From assembly GCA_009918425.1 (NCBI GenBank), contig RGEC01000039.1:1-13338 (forward strand): a stretch of 13,338 bases of DNA. The letters are read 5' to 3'. Below, in pieces: positions 1 through 6,478 of the stretch. This DNA comes from Bacteroidota bacterium. Its GTDB lineage: Bacteria; Bacteroidota; Bacteroidia; NS11-12g; UBA955. The position numbers and the translations under genes were made by a program. The notes under the pieces were generated by a model, which saw only the letters and a program-made list of their open reading frames with translations, had not been told where the DNA came from and did not search any database. The first letter of the stretch is position 1. Each line of letters opens with the position of its first letter.

Positions 1-75
1 CCCTTCCCCCTGAATGGTGTAAAACTGCTCCATCACGGGAAGTGCGTTAATATAATCAGGCTGTTTGGGCTGCAA
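1..75 (-). CDS. queE: 7-carboxy-7-deazaguanine synthase, N-terminal fragment (cut by window edge)
   Basis: Reading the minus strand in from the left part of the window gives, in one frame, ...DYINALPVMEQFYTIQGEG and then the window ends. The LPVMEQFYTIQGEG stretch matches the start of the radical-SAM enzyme QueE as I know it from Bacteroidota; it makes 7-carboxy-7-deazaguanine in the queuosine/7-deazapurine pathway. The radical-SAM cysteines would lie beyond the edge, so the call rests on about 15 residues. The start is uncertain: a TTG at 75-73 inside the end of folD would give the short N-terminal extension expected of this family, while a GTG at 36-34 or ATG at 33-31 would cut into the conserved part. 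With the TTG start the gene overlaps folD by 20 bases, which suggests co-transcription with it. Confidence 0.6.
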   Translation of the reverse strand, partial: MQPKQPDYINALPVMEQFYTIQGEG

Positions 76-949
76 GACCTGCTTTTCTGGCTTTAAGTGT
101 ATTGACTAGCAGTCCGGCGATGGTCATGGGACCCACACCACCCGGAACAGGAGTAATGGCGGAAGCCTTGGGCTCTACTGTAGCAAAATCCACGTCACCG
201 CACAAGCGCCAACCGGCTTTTTTGGTGGGATCGTCCACGCGGGTTGTCCCCACATCGATTACCACGCAACCGTCTTTTACCATATCACCTGTCAGAAAAC
301 CGGGCTTGCCCAGCGCCGCAACAATAATATCCGCATTTTTGGTAAACCAGGTAAGGTTTGGGGTGCGGCTGTGACAAACGGTAACCGTTGCATTGCCGGT
401 TTCGCCGGGATTGGAAAGTAAAATACTCATGGGTCTGCCTACAATATTGCTGCGACCAATTACTACCACATGTTTTCCTTCGGTAGGAATTCCGTAGTGC
501 TTTAACATGAGTGTAATACCATAAGGCGTAGCTGGCTTTATGCCGTCAGCACCTTTGGTAAGCCTGCCCATATTTACATCGTGGAATCCATCTACATCCT
601 TTTCCGGTGCAATGGCAAGCGTCACACGGTTTTCATTGATATGCTTCGGCAAAGGCAACTGCACAATCAAACCATCTATCTGGTCATTGTGGTTAATCTC
701 ATGAACTTTTGCCAGCAATTCCTGTTCAGTAACCGTTTCCGGATAACGGATAACAGTACCTAAAAAGCCTACTTCATGACATGCTTTTTCCTTAGCACCA
801 ACATAGGTTTGGCTACCTCCGTCATTCCCAACCAGAATTGCCACGAGGTGGGGTGGCCTCAGGCCTTGTGAAACAAGTGTTTGTACTTCCCGGGAAAGCG
901 ATTCTCGAATACTTGCCGAAACCACACGTCCGTCAATAATTATTGCCAT
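56..949 (-). CDS. folD: Bifunctional methylenetetrahydrofolate dehydrogenase/cyclohydrolase FolD
   Basis: This enzyme interconverts 5,10-methylene-, 5,10-methenyl- and 10-formyl-tetrahydrofolate with NADP in the cytoplasm, feeding purine and formyl-Met synthesis. The 297 residues are full length for the family. The start MAIIIDG is the typical FolD beginning. The catalytic lysine lies in TYVGAK at about residue 53, the active-site segment IVQLPLP is at 95-101, DVDGFH at 118-123, the Rossmann nucleotide-binding part GRSNIVGRP at 165-173, and the signature PVPGGVGPMT at 267-276. An insert near 180-190 (PGETGN) lengthens the NADP domain compared with E. coli FolD. The gene ends with TGA at 58-56 inside the likely start of queE. 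A TATATTTG box ends only 7 bases before the ATG, so the transcript may be almost leaderless. Confidence 0.97.
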   Translation of the reverse strand: MAIIIDGRVVSASIRESLSREVQTLVSQGLRPPHLVAILVGNDGGSQTYVGAKEKACHEVGFLGTVIRYPETVTEQELLAKVHEINHNDQIDGLIVQLPLPKHINENRVTLAIAPEKDVDGFHDVNMGRLTKGADGIKPATPYGITLMLKHYGIPTEGKHVVVIGRSNIVGRPMSILLSNPGETGNATVTVCHSRTPNLTWFTKNADIIVAALGKPGFLTGDMVKDGCVVIDVGTTRVDDPTKKAGWRLCGDVDFATVEPKASAITPVPGGVGPMTIAGLLVNTLKARKAGLAAQTA

Positions 950-956
950 AGCATGG

Positions 957-964
957 CAAATATA
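957..964 (-). promoter_or_regulatory. Bacteroidota -7 box (TATATTTG) of folD
   Basis: On the minus strand TATATTTG fits the Bacteroidota -7 consensus TAnnTTTG at every fixed position. It is followed by 7 bases and then the folD ATG. I see no TTTG -33 box at the usual 17-20 base spacing; the nearest TTGC lies only 13 bases upstream. With so short a distance, transcription would begin at or just before the start codon. Confidence 0.45.
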
Positions 965-1061
965 ATTAAAGCAGGTTGCAAGGTGGTTGAAATCATTGAA
1001 TTTAAACCTTCTAGAATAAAAGTAAACTTATCCACATTTTCATTTTTTTAGAAAACATTAT

Positions 1062-1092
1062 TTTTTTTATCGATTAAGAATTTATAGAATTG
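1062..1092 (+). promoter_or_regulatory. Weak promoter candidate for the orphan membrane protein gene
   Basis: The 163 bases between folD and the next gene are very AT-rich and hold no gene. TAGAATTG (1085-1092) differs from TAnnTTTG at one fixed base, and TTTT lies 19 bases upstream as a poor -33 box. The box ends 20 bases before the ATG at 1113. This is the best candidate in the gap but is a weak match in a T-rich background. Confidence 0.25.
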
Positions 1093-1112
1093 TCACAAAA
1101 ACAAACAATACT

Positions 1113-3245
1113 ATGGAAACAATTACTACTATTATCGGGCTTGGGCTAAGCCTTTACCTTGCTAGCAAGATTTATTCTGCTATCTTTAAGGTAACTCTCA
1201 AAAATGAATTTAACATCAAAGAAATTACTGGATTGACCAAAACACAAACCGGATGGGGTGTAATACTCATCCCATTTACAGCTTTACTTGCCTTCCTTTT
1301 TAATATTGGAAACAGCATTGTTTGGTTTATTGGTGAAATCCTCGGCTGGGTGGTTAAGGGTGTTATGTGGATTTATGAACAGGTTATTGTTGCTGGACTA
1401 TTTCTTTTATTGAGAGTATTGTGGCATTATCTTATTGTATGGCCATGGAATCTCATTAAATTATCTTTTAGCCAGATTATGCCGTCTTTGGATAAATCAC
1501 AGTTCATAATGGCACTGAAAGGTCTTTTTTATGCTTGCTTAATTGCATTCACAGGGAGATTCCTAACCGAACACTATCAAACCTCTGCCATACTTGAGAA
1601 TTTCTTTACCCTGATTTCGCTACTGCCTATTGGCTGGACTGCGGGACAGATAGCCTTGGCATCTTCCAAGTCAAAGATGGACAGCAAAGAATTTAGACAA
1701 CGCTATACAAGACATGCTCTCTTTGTAATGGCTTTTATACTAGTAATAGCAGGGGGCATGTGGCTTCTCATTAATCTTGGATCTCGTGGTAGTTTTGCGT
1801 ACACACTCTCTTCATTGTTTATAGGAGGAACCCTGATTGGATCTGCATTCTTAATTCTTGCTGCACTTCTTTTCGTATTCACATTAAGTGCACTTCCTTC
1901 TTTCAGCAGAGATTATCAAGGTGACTATAAAGGGTTTCCCGCGGCATTTGGTAATCACATTTATCACAAAGGCACTCGCTATCTGATAGCACTTCCAGCT
2001 ATGCTGATTCCTGCCATCTTACTTACAATTATTCCCTATTACCTCAGTAAAGGATTTGCTTTTACAGGGGCAAAAGTCACAGACAATGTTTATGAAAATA
2101 GGATTAAAGACGTACAAGCATCCCTTGCAAAAGACTCAATCCCCACCTATGATGCTTGGCAGGACTTCCGCAAAATCAACGATGATTCACTGAAAAAGCT
2201 AATCGCAGCAGATCAAAAACTCATTGACTTAAAATCTCAACTTGAGGTATTAAATACAAACAACAAATATCTGAGAGATTTTTATGGAAGCAACTCTGAT
2301 TCAATTGGAGCTGCACCTGCGGGCGCTGCCATTTATCTGTTTAACTCATACAGTAAGCAACAGAAAGAGAGAATCAATATTCGATCCTATGAAAAAATTG
2401 CAGTTGACACCCAGGCATTTGCAAATGAGATTATGTCATCGAACGAAAGTGCTAAGGAGGCTAAATCAAATGTTGATAACCAACAGAAATATATAGACGA
2501 CCTTAATGCCCAATTGGGCAAGGTATGTGTAGTTGACTCAGGCATAGCACCCAATCAGCAGAACACACCTGCTACAAACGATACTACTGCTGTAACTACT
2601 CAAACTCCAGATACACGAGACGACTGTCAAAAGCAACGTGACTACTATACATCAACGATTGCATCAGCTACAAAAGTGAAATCAAGCTTAGACTCGCAGT
2701 ATACCAGATCAAAAATGGTAAATGAGCATATCAAATCTATGCGAGCGCGCCTTAACACCATGCAGTCTAACCGCAATATTTCTTCGCTATTAGGTCATTT
2801 TTTAGCAACTGCCTGGTATAGCCTTTTGATGGCTTTTGCTTTCGCCTTTGCGCTGGTTCTGTTTGCACGGGTTAACAATGAAATTTATATGCAAAAAGAT
2901 AAATCGAGTAGTTGGATGGTTATGGATGAAATTGAAAATGCCAAATCTTCTAACCCGAATCAACCCTTGATGGGGCTGGGTATTCTTAGTGTTTTGGCTT
3001 TTGCAACTCTTTTTTATCTCGACTCACCCTCAAATTGGAATCCTATGAACTGGGACTTAGGATTGCATAAACCATGCAAGACCGAATGTAGCACAAAACC
3101 CGAGTCAAGCTACAATCAACAGATTCAGGACAGCACAAATACAAGTTCTGAGGAGGTAAACTCTATGCCTGCTGTTCAAGTTGATTCAACATCTGCACCT
3201 GCGATAGAAACAGAAGAAGTCGTCCCTGTTGATTTGCAGTATTGA
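1113..3245 (+). CDS. Unknown multi-pass membrane protein with large coiled-coil-like domain
   Basis: I do not recognise a family for this 710-residue protein. About nine hydrophobic segments fill the N-terminal half (roughly 5-25, 47-66, 67-84, 88-110, 132-151, 163-184, 201-222, 229-261, 288-311). A polar, helix-prone domain of about 250 residues follows (roughly 315-560), rich in Lys, Asp, Gln, Asn and Ser and probably coiled coil. Then come two more membrane segments (about 562-586 and 618-636) and a polar Ser/Thr/Glu-rich tail. Cys472 and Cys505 flank a low-complexity linker rich in Asn, Gln, Thr and Pro, and Cys655/Cys659 form a second pair in the tail; both could form disulfides if exported. 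There is no signal peptide or enzymatic motif. By eye the gene is more AT-rich than its housekeeping neighbours. It stands alone, opposite to both neighbours, and ends at a strong terminator, so it looks like a single-gene unit. Confidence 0.85.
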   Translation: METITTIIGLGLSLYLASKIYSAIFKVTLKNEFNIKEITGLTKTQTGWGVILIPFTALLAFLFNIGNSIVWFIGEILGWVVKGVMWIYEQVIVAGLFLLLRVLWHYLIVWPWNLIKLSFSQIMPSLDKSQFIMALKGLFYACLIAFTGRFLTEHYQTSAILENFFTLISLLPIGWTAGQIALASSKSKMDSKEFRQRYTRHALFVMAFILVIAGGMWLLINLGSRGSFAYTLSSLFIGGTLIGSAFLILAALLFVFTLSALPSFSRDYQGDYKGFPAAFGNHIYHKGTRYLIALPAMLIPAILLTIIPYYLSKGFAFTGAKVTDNVYENRIKDVQASLAKDSIPTYDAWQDFRKINDDSLKKLIAADQKLIDLKSQLEVLNTNNKYLRDFYGSNSDSIGAAPAGAAIYLFNSYSKQQKERINIRSYEKIAVDTQAFANEIMSSNESAKEAKSNVDNQQKYIDDLNAQLGKVCVVDSGIAPNQQNTPATNDTTAVTTQTPDTRDDCQKQRDYYTSTIASATKVKSSLDSQYTRSKMVNEHIKSMRARLNTMQSNRNISSLLGHFLATAWYSLLMAFAFAFALVLFARVNNEIYMQKDKSSSWMVMDEIENAKSSNPNQPLMGLGILSVLAFATLFYLDSPSNWNPMNWDLGLHKPCKTECSTKPESSYNQQIQDSTNTSSEEVNSMPAVQVDSTSAPAIETEEVVPVDLQY

Positions 3246-3269
3246 TTAATAATTTCCTGTCTTAAATGA

Positions 3270-3301
3270 AAAAAAACCCGTGAATCTTCACGGGTTTTTT
3301 T
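3270..3301. terminator. Bidirectional intrinsic terminator between the orphan gene and mutS2
   Basis: An inverted repeat of 15 matching bases per arm is centred at about 3285: A7 then CCCGTGAA, a TC centre, then TTCACGGG followed by T7. Read on either strand it gives a GC-containing hairpin followed by a run of T. It lies 25 bases after the plus-strand stop codon, and its right end overlaps the mutS2 stop codon (3300-3302), so it can serve both convergent genes. Confidence 0.9.
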
Positions 3302-5303
3302 AAATCAACTCAATAATAGTGTTTCCATCTCCCCCTTGTCCCTCCCTATCACTGTGGTAACTACGCACATAATTCACGGTTTTCAAATACAGCCTTAATG
3401 ATTTACGTAAAATACCATCGCCCCTTCCGTGAATTACCTTTAGGTTAAACTGACCCAATGCATAGGCTTCATCCAACCATACTGCCACTTTTTTAAGGGC
3501 ATCTTCTTCCCTTTCTCCCCGCAAATCAAGTTGCGTATTAAAGGTTGCATTTCGCTCCACCCAGTTAAATCCTTTGGCACTAACGAATTGTTTGCCGCCC
3601 ATCTGCTTCTCAGCCGGCTCCACCTCATTCAAAGGCAGCCACACCTGCACCAGTCCCAGCGCCACTTTTAGTCTATCTTTTTTCACTTCCAGCACTTCGC
3701 CTACGGCACCATTCTGCAGGCTTTTGACCGGCATGCCGGGTAGCCATTTCACTGGTGCCGGAGGTTTTACAGGCTTTTCCTCCTGCACAGATTCAGTCTT
3801 TATTTGTTCCCGAAAACGATGGAGTTTTCCGCGAACTTCCTGTGTCTTTACTTTATCTGCCTTATGCTCGCGGATGACCCTAATGGTCATTTCAATCTGT
3901 TTATTAGCCTCATCCAGCATCCTGCCTGCTTTTATTTTGGCCTGTTCAAGCATTTCCCTGCGTCTGGATTCAATTTTTTGCTTAAGGGAATGATACTCTT
4001 CCAAAAGCAGTTGCAAATGCCTTTCTTTTTGCTCATTTTCGGTCAAAAGCTGCTGTAATTTGGCTTGTTGCTGCTCCAATTCCACCAAAAGATGCTCAGT
4101 TTTGCGACTCTCCTCACCTCCCAGTCCTTCAATCTGATGAATAATACTGTCTGAAAAACCTGTTTTTTTCAGCAGTTGCAATGCAAATGAACTTCCGGGT
4201 TTACCGGGCACCATGCGATATAATGGCTGCAAATGTTCCAAATCGTAGGCCATACCTGCGTTTTGCACACCCGGTGTTTGTCCGGCCCACTCTTTCACAC
4301 TGCTGAAATGGGTTGTTATAATGCCACTTGCTCCCTTTTTCAGCAATTGATCCAGAATTACCCTTGCGATAGGTCCTCCAAAACGGGGGTCGGTTCCATC
4401 CCCAATTTCATCCACACCCAGTAATATTCCTGGTTTCGCCGCATCCGTCATGGCTTTCAGGTGCTTAAGGTGCGCACTGAATGTACTAAGTCCGGCTTCC
4501 ATGCTCTGCCCGTCTCCGCAATCCATCATCATGCCATTAAATACGCCACACTCACTGTCGGGAGAAGCGGGAATAAATAAGCCGTGCTGTACCATATATT
4601 GCAACAGAAATGCCGTTTTCAGGGCCACACTTTTTCCACCGGCATTGGGTCCGGAAATAACCAGAAAGCGGTTTTCATGGGTAAGTTGCAGATCTAAGGG
4701 AACCACATTTGTGGTTTTCAACAATGGATTAACAGCATTTTTCAGCGACAGTACCGCATCCCCGATCAGCCGTGGGCGCTGCGCACCAATAGCCGCAGCG
4801 TATGCTCCCCTTGCGGCAAGCACATCCATTTCTACCAAAGATGACATGGCCAATTCCACAACTCCCTTATAGGGCCTTAAGGCATCCGTTACTTTCAGCA
4901 ATATTCGCTCGCGCTCCCTGCGTCGGTCGGCATAGAGTTCCTTGAGTCGATTATTTAATTCCAGACTTTCTACCGGCTCCACAAATAACACCTGACCGGT
5001 GGCACTCACATCCTTAACAAAACCATTAACCCTTCGCTTGTGCTCTGACTTCACCGGAATAACAATGCGCTCTTCGCGCACGGTAAGTTCTGCATCGGCT
5101 GTATAGCCGGCATCGCGCCATTGTTTGAAAATATGTTTAATCTGATTACGAACTTCCTTTTCTATCCGCTCTATATCAAGACTCAACTTGGCAAAGGGCG
5201 CTGAGGCATTAGATTTCAACTGCCCTTTATCGGTAATAACGGCTACTATAGATCGGGTTACTGTTTGCAAACCTTCGTCTTCACTAAGCAAAGAATACAA
5301 CAA
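3300..5303 (-). CDS. mutS2: MutS2/Smr DNA-processing ATPase, N-terminally truncated by an apparent internal deletion
   Basis: MutS2 is a MutS-family ATPase with a C-terminal Smr domain, linked to recombination control and, in some bacteria, ribosome rescue. From the first possible in-frame start, a TTG at 5303, 667 residues can be read against about 785 in Bacillus subtilis MutS2. Present are the clamp/core part (VKSEHKRR at 85-91, DVSATGQVLFVEP at 98-110), Walker A GPNAGGKS (218-225), the STFSAHL segment (273-279), Walker B ILLGVDE (293-299), a THF histidine (331-333), a long coiled coil (about 400-500), a KOW-like linker (about 520-560), and an Smr domain with LDLRG (592-596) and HGRGDGILR (625-633). 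Missing are roughly the first 110 residues; the true N-terminus lies upstream in another frame (5315-5401). The TTG at 5303 is probably not the natural start. The ATPase and Smr parts look intact, so either a shortened protein is made or the gene is dead. Confidence 0.85.
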   Translation of the reverse strand: MLYSLLSEDEGLQTVTRSIVAVITDKGQLKSNASAPFAKLSLDIERIEKEVRNQIKHIFKQWRDAGYTADAELTVREERIVIPVKSEHKRRVNGFVKDVSATGQVLFVEPVESLELNNRLKELYADRRRERERILLKVTDALRPYKGVVELAMSSLVEMDVLAARGAYAAAIGAQRPRLIGDAVLSLKNAVNPLLKTTNVVPLDLQLTHENRFLVISGPNAGGKSVALKTAFLLQYMVQHGLFIPASPDSECGVFNGMMMDCGDGQSMEAGLSTFSAHLKHLKAMTDAAKPGILLGVDEIGDGTDPRFGGPIARVILDQLLKKGASGIITTHFSSVKEWAGQTPGVQNAGMAYDLEHLQPLYRMVPGKPGSSFALQLLKKTGFSDSIIHQIEGLGGEESRKTEHLLVELEQQQAKLQQLLTENEQKERHLQLLLEEYHSLKQKIESRRREMLEQAKIKAGRMLDEANKQIEMTIRVIREHKADKVKTQEVRGKLHRFREQIKTESVQEEKPVKPPAPVKWLPGMPVKSLQNGAVGEVLEVKKDRLKVALGLVQVWLPLNEVEPAEKQMGGKQFVSAKGFNWVERNATFNTQLDLRGEREEDALKKVAVWLDEAYALGQFNLKVIHGRGDGILRKSLRLYLKTVNYVRSYHSDREGQGGDGNTIIELI

Positions 5304-5314
5304 AGGATAGTCGG

Positions 5315-5401
5315 TTAAGTTGCAAAGCGACAGCGGCTTTGAAGGGCTTCGCGTATGCGATCAAAGCCAATAGTGATCTCAAATTCCGCAGGATAAATCA
5401 A
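5315..5401 (-). pseudogene. mutS2: Out-of-frame N-terminal remnant of mutS2
   Basis: From a TTG at 5401-5399 the minus strand reads M-IYPAEFEITIGFDRIREAL-QSRC, a typical MutS2 N-terminus (compare GFD-x-I-R-x-x-L), then runs into TAA at 5317-5315. The rest of mutS2 resumes within about 15 codons in a different frame, at a point matching roughly residue 110 of other MutS2 proteins. The TTG overlaps the TGA stop of the upstream lipoprotein gene as TTGA, which supports it as the original, translationally coupled start. The simplest reading is a deletion of about 260-280 bases that also shifted the frame; an assembly error would look the same. Confidence 0.75.
5335..5368. repeat. Inverted repeat next to the mutS2 deletion junction
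   Basis: GGCTTTGA (5335-5342) and TCAAAGCC (5361-5368) are perfect 8-base inverted repeats. Inside them TCGC (5349-5352) and GCGA (5357-5360) form a second small stem with a GTAT loop. The structure lies in the mutS2 N-terminal remnant, a few to about 20 bases from the point where the sequence jumps. It may be chance, since part of it encodes the conserved GFDRIREAL. Confidence 0.4.
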
Positions 5402-5733
5402 GAGCCTTCGTTTTGACGATTGAGTTGCATTTTCTGCAAACGTGTAATCACCTTTTCCATAATGCCGGAAAACTGATCGGGGTGCTCCTGATAATAGGCA
5501 ACCGCATCTTTAAATTCCTCTTTTGATATATTATTTTTCTTAAAAACAACCGCATAATCCTTTTCCCATAGACTATCCGGAAGTAAGCCATTGTTATAAT
5601 CAATGGCATTCGCAGACTCCATGAGCATAACATCTGTCATCACATCCACCATCTTTTCTTTGGCAACAGGTACTTTTTTTGCGCAGGCGGCAACAACGAA
5701 CAGGCAGGCTATGGTAATTTTGCGAAATATCAC
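5398..5733 (-). CDS. DUF4296-type lipoprotein
   Basis: This is a small (111 residue) probable outer-envelope lipoprotein of the DUF4296 type, common in Bacteroidota and without a known function. From the GTG at 5733 the protein begins with basic residues (RK at 4-5), a short hydrophobic stretch, and a lipobox ending VAAC with the lipidated Cys at 17. The family pattern follows: VPVAKEKMVDVMTDVMLMES (21-40), then NNISKEEFKDAVAYYQEHP (67-85), then a helix ending ITRLQKMQ. The frame is open up to 5841, but a start there would place about 36 odd residues before the signal and run into yggS, so I prefer GTG 5733, which follows a good -7 box by 8 bases. Its TGA overlaps the original TTG of mutS2, so the two were probably one operon. 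Confidence 0.8.
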   Translation of the reverse strand: MIFRKITIACLFVVAACAKKVPVAKEKMVDVMTDVMLMESANAIDYNNGLLPDSLWEKDYAVVFKKNNISKEEFKDAVAYYQEHPDQFSGIMEKVITRLQKMQLNRQNEGS

Positions 5734-5741
5734 AGATACGA

Positions 5742-5749
5742 CAAAATTA
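5742..5749 (-). promoter_or_regulatory. Bacteroidota -7 box (TAATTTTG) of the lipoprotein/mutS2 unit
   Basis: TAATTTTG on the minus strand fits TAnnTTTG exactly and ends 8 bases before the chosen GTG start. No TTTG is found at normal -33 spacing; the upstream DNA is the coding start of the divergent yggS. The short distance again implies an almost leaderless transcript. Confidence 0.45.
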
Positions 5750-5755
5750 CGAAAA

Positions 5756-6418
5756 ATGAATGCTATAGCTGCAAGATTGGAGGATATAAAAAATGAACTG
5801 GGAACAAACACCCGACTGATTGTGGTTAGCAAATACCGCACTATGGCTGAAATTCAAGCTGTTTACATTGCCGGTCAGCGAGCGTTTGCAGAGAACAGGG
5901 TGCAAGCATTGCTGGAGCGTTACGATGCACTGCCGAAAGACATTGAATGGCATCTGATTGGTCACTTACAAACCAACAAAGTAAAATATGTGGTGCCGTT
6001 TGTGAAGCTCATACACAGTGCAGACAGCCTTAAAATTATACAAGAGATAGACAAACAGGCAGCAAAAATTAATAAAGTGCAGGATATCCTGCTTCAGGTG
6101 TACGTAGCACAGGAAGAAACTAAATTTGGCCTGGAACCGAAGGAAGCAAAAGCGTTACTCGAGAATCCAGATTTCAGTCAACTGCAAAATGTTCGCGTAT
6201 GCGGACTTATGGCGATGGGAAGTAATACTACAGATGCAGCACAGATAAAAAGAGAATTTACCACAGTGGCAAATTTGTTTCAAGAATTAAAATCCGGGGC
6301 AATGCAACATAATGAGGCTTTCAAGGAACTCAGCATCGGTATGAGCAGCGATTATCCTATTGCTATTGCATGTGGCAGCACAATGGTACGCATAGGCAGC
6401 AAGGTTTTTGAAGGATAA
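5756..6418 (+). CDS. yggS: YggS/PROSC family pyridoxal phosphate homeostasis protein
   Basis: This cytoplasmic protein binds PLP and helps keep vitamin B6 and amino-acid pools balanced; it has an alanine-racemase-like barrel fold but no known enzymatic activity. The 220 residues are normal for the family. Visible motifs are the PLP lysine in VVSKYR (Lys26), FAENRVQ (44-50), WHLIGHLQTNKVK (65-77), HSADS (87-91), FGLEP (124-128) and the phosphate-binding end SIGMSSDYPIA...GSTMVRIGSKVF. The frame stays open upstream to 5603, but that part is antisense to the lipoprotein gene and precedes the usual family start, so ATG 5756 is chosen. The starts of yggS and the divergent lipoprotein gene are about 22 bases apart. 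No good promoter box is visible on this strand. Confidence 0.95.
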   Translation: MNAIAARLEDIKNELGTNTRLIVVSKYRTMAEIQAVYIAGQRAFAENRVQALLERYDALPKDIEWHLIGHLQTNKVKYVVPFVKLIHSADSLKIIQEIDKQAAKINKVQDILLQVYVAQEETKFGLEPKEAKALLENPDFSQLQNVRVCGLMAMGSNTTDAAQIKREFTTVANLFQELKSGAMQHNEAFKELSIGMSSDYPIAIACGSTMVRIGSKVFEG

Positions 6419-6478
6419 ACAGAAAATTAAATTACGGCTGTTCAAAAACTACGCATCACAGTTGATTGTTCTAATCAT

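Noticed and set aside
1041..1070. T-rich runs after folD's promoter region, considered as a terminator
   Set aside because: No GC stem precedes the T runs; it is simply AT-rich intergenic DNA.
3574..4872. Plus-strand frames opposite mutS2 (139, 84, 63 and 140 codons)
   Set aside because: Shadows of mutS2 with no recognisable motif.
5603..5755. 51-codon upstream extension of yggS
   Set aside because: It precedes the usual YggS start, is antisense to the lipoprotein gene, and adds sequence with no family match.
5734..5841. Upstream extension of the lipoprotein gene to 5841
   Set aside because: It would place 36 residues before a good lipoprotein signal and run antisense through the yggS start and its own -7 box.
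6419..6478. Promoter or small gene between yggS and the photolyases
   Set aside because: Only 60 bases with no TAnnTTTG box, no terminator and no credible small frame; read-through from yggS is as likely.
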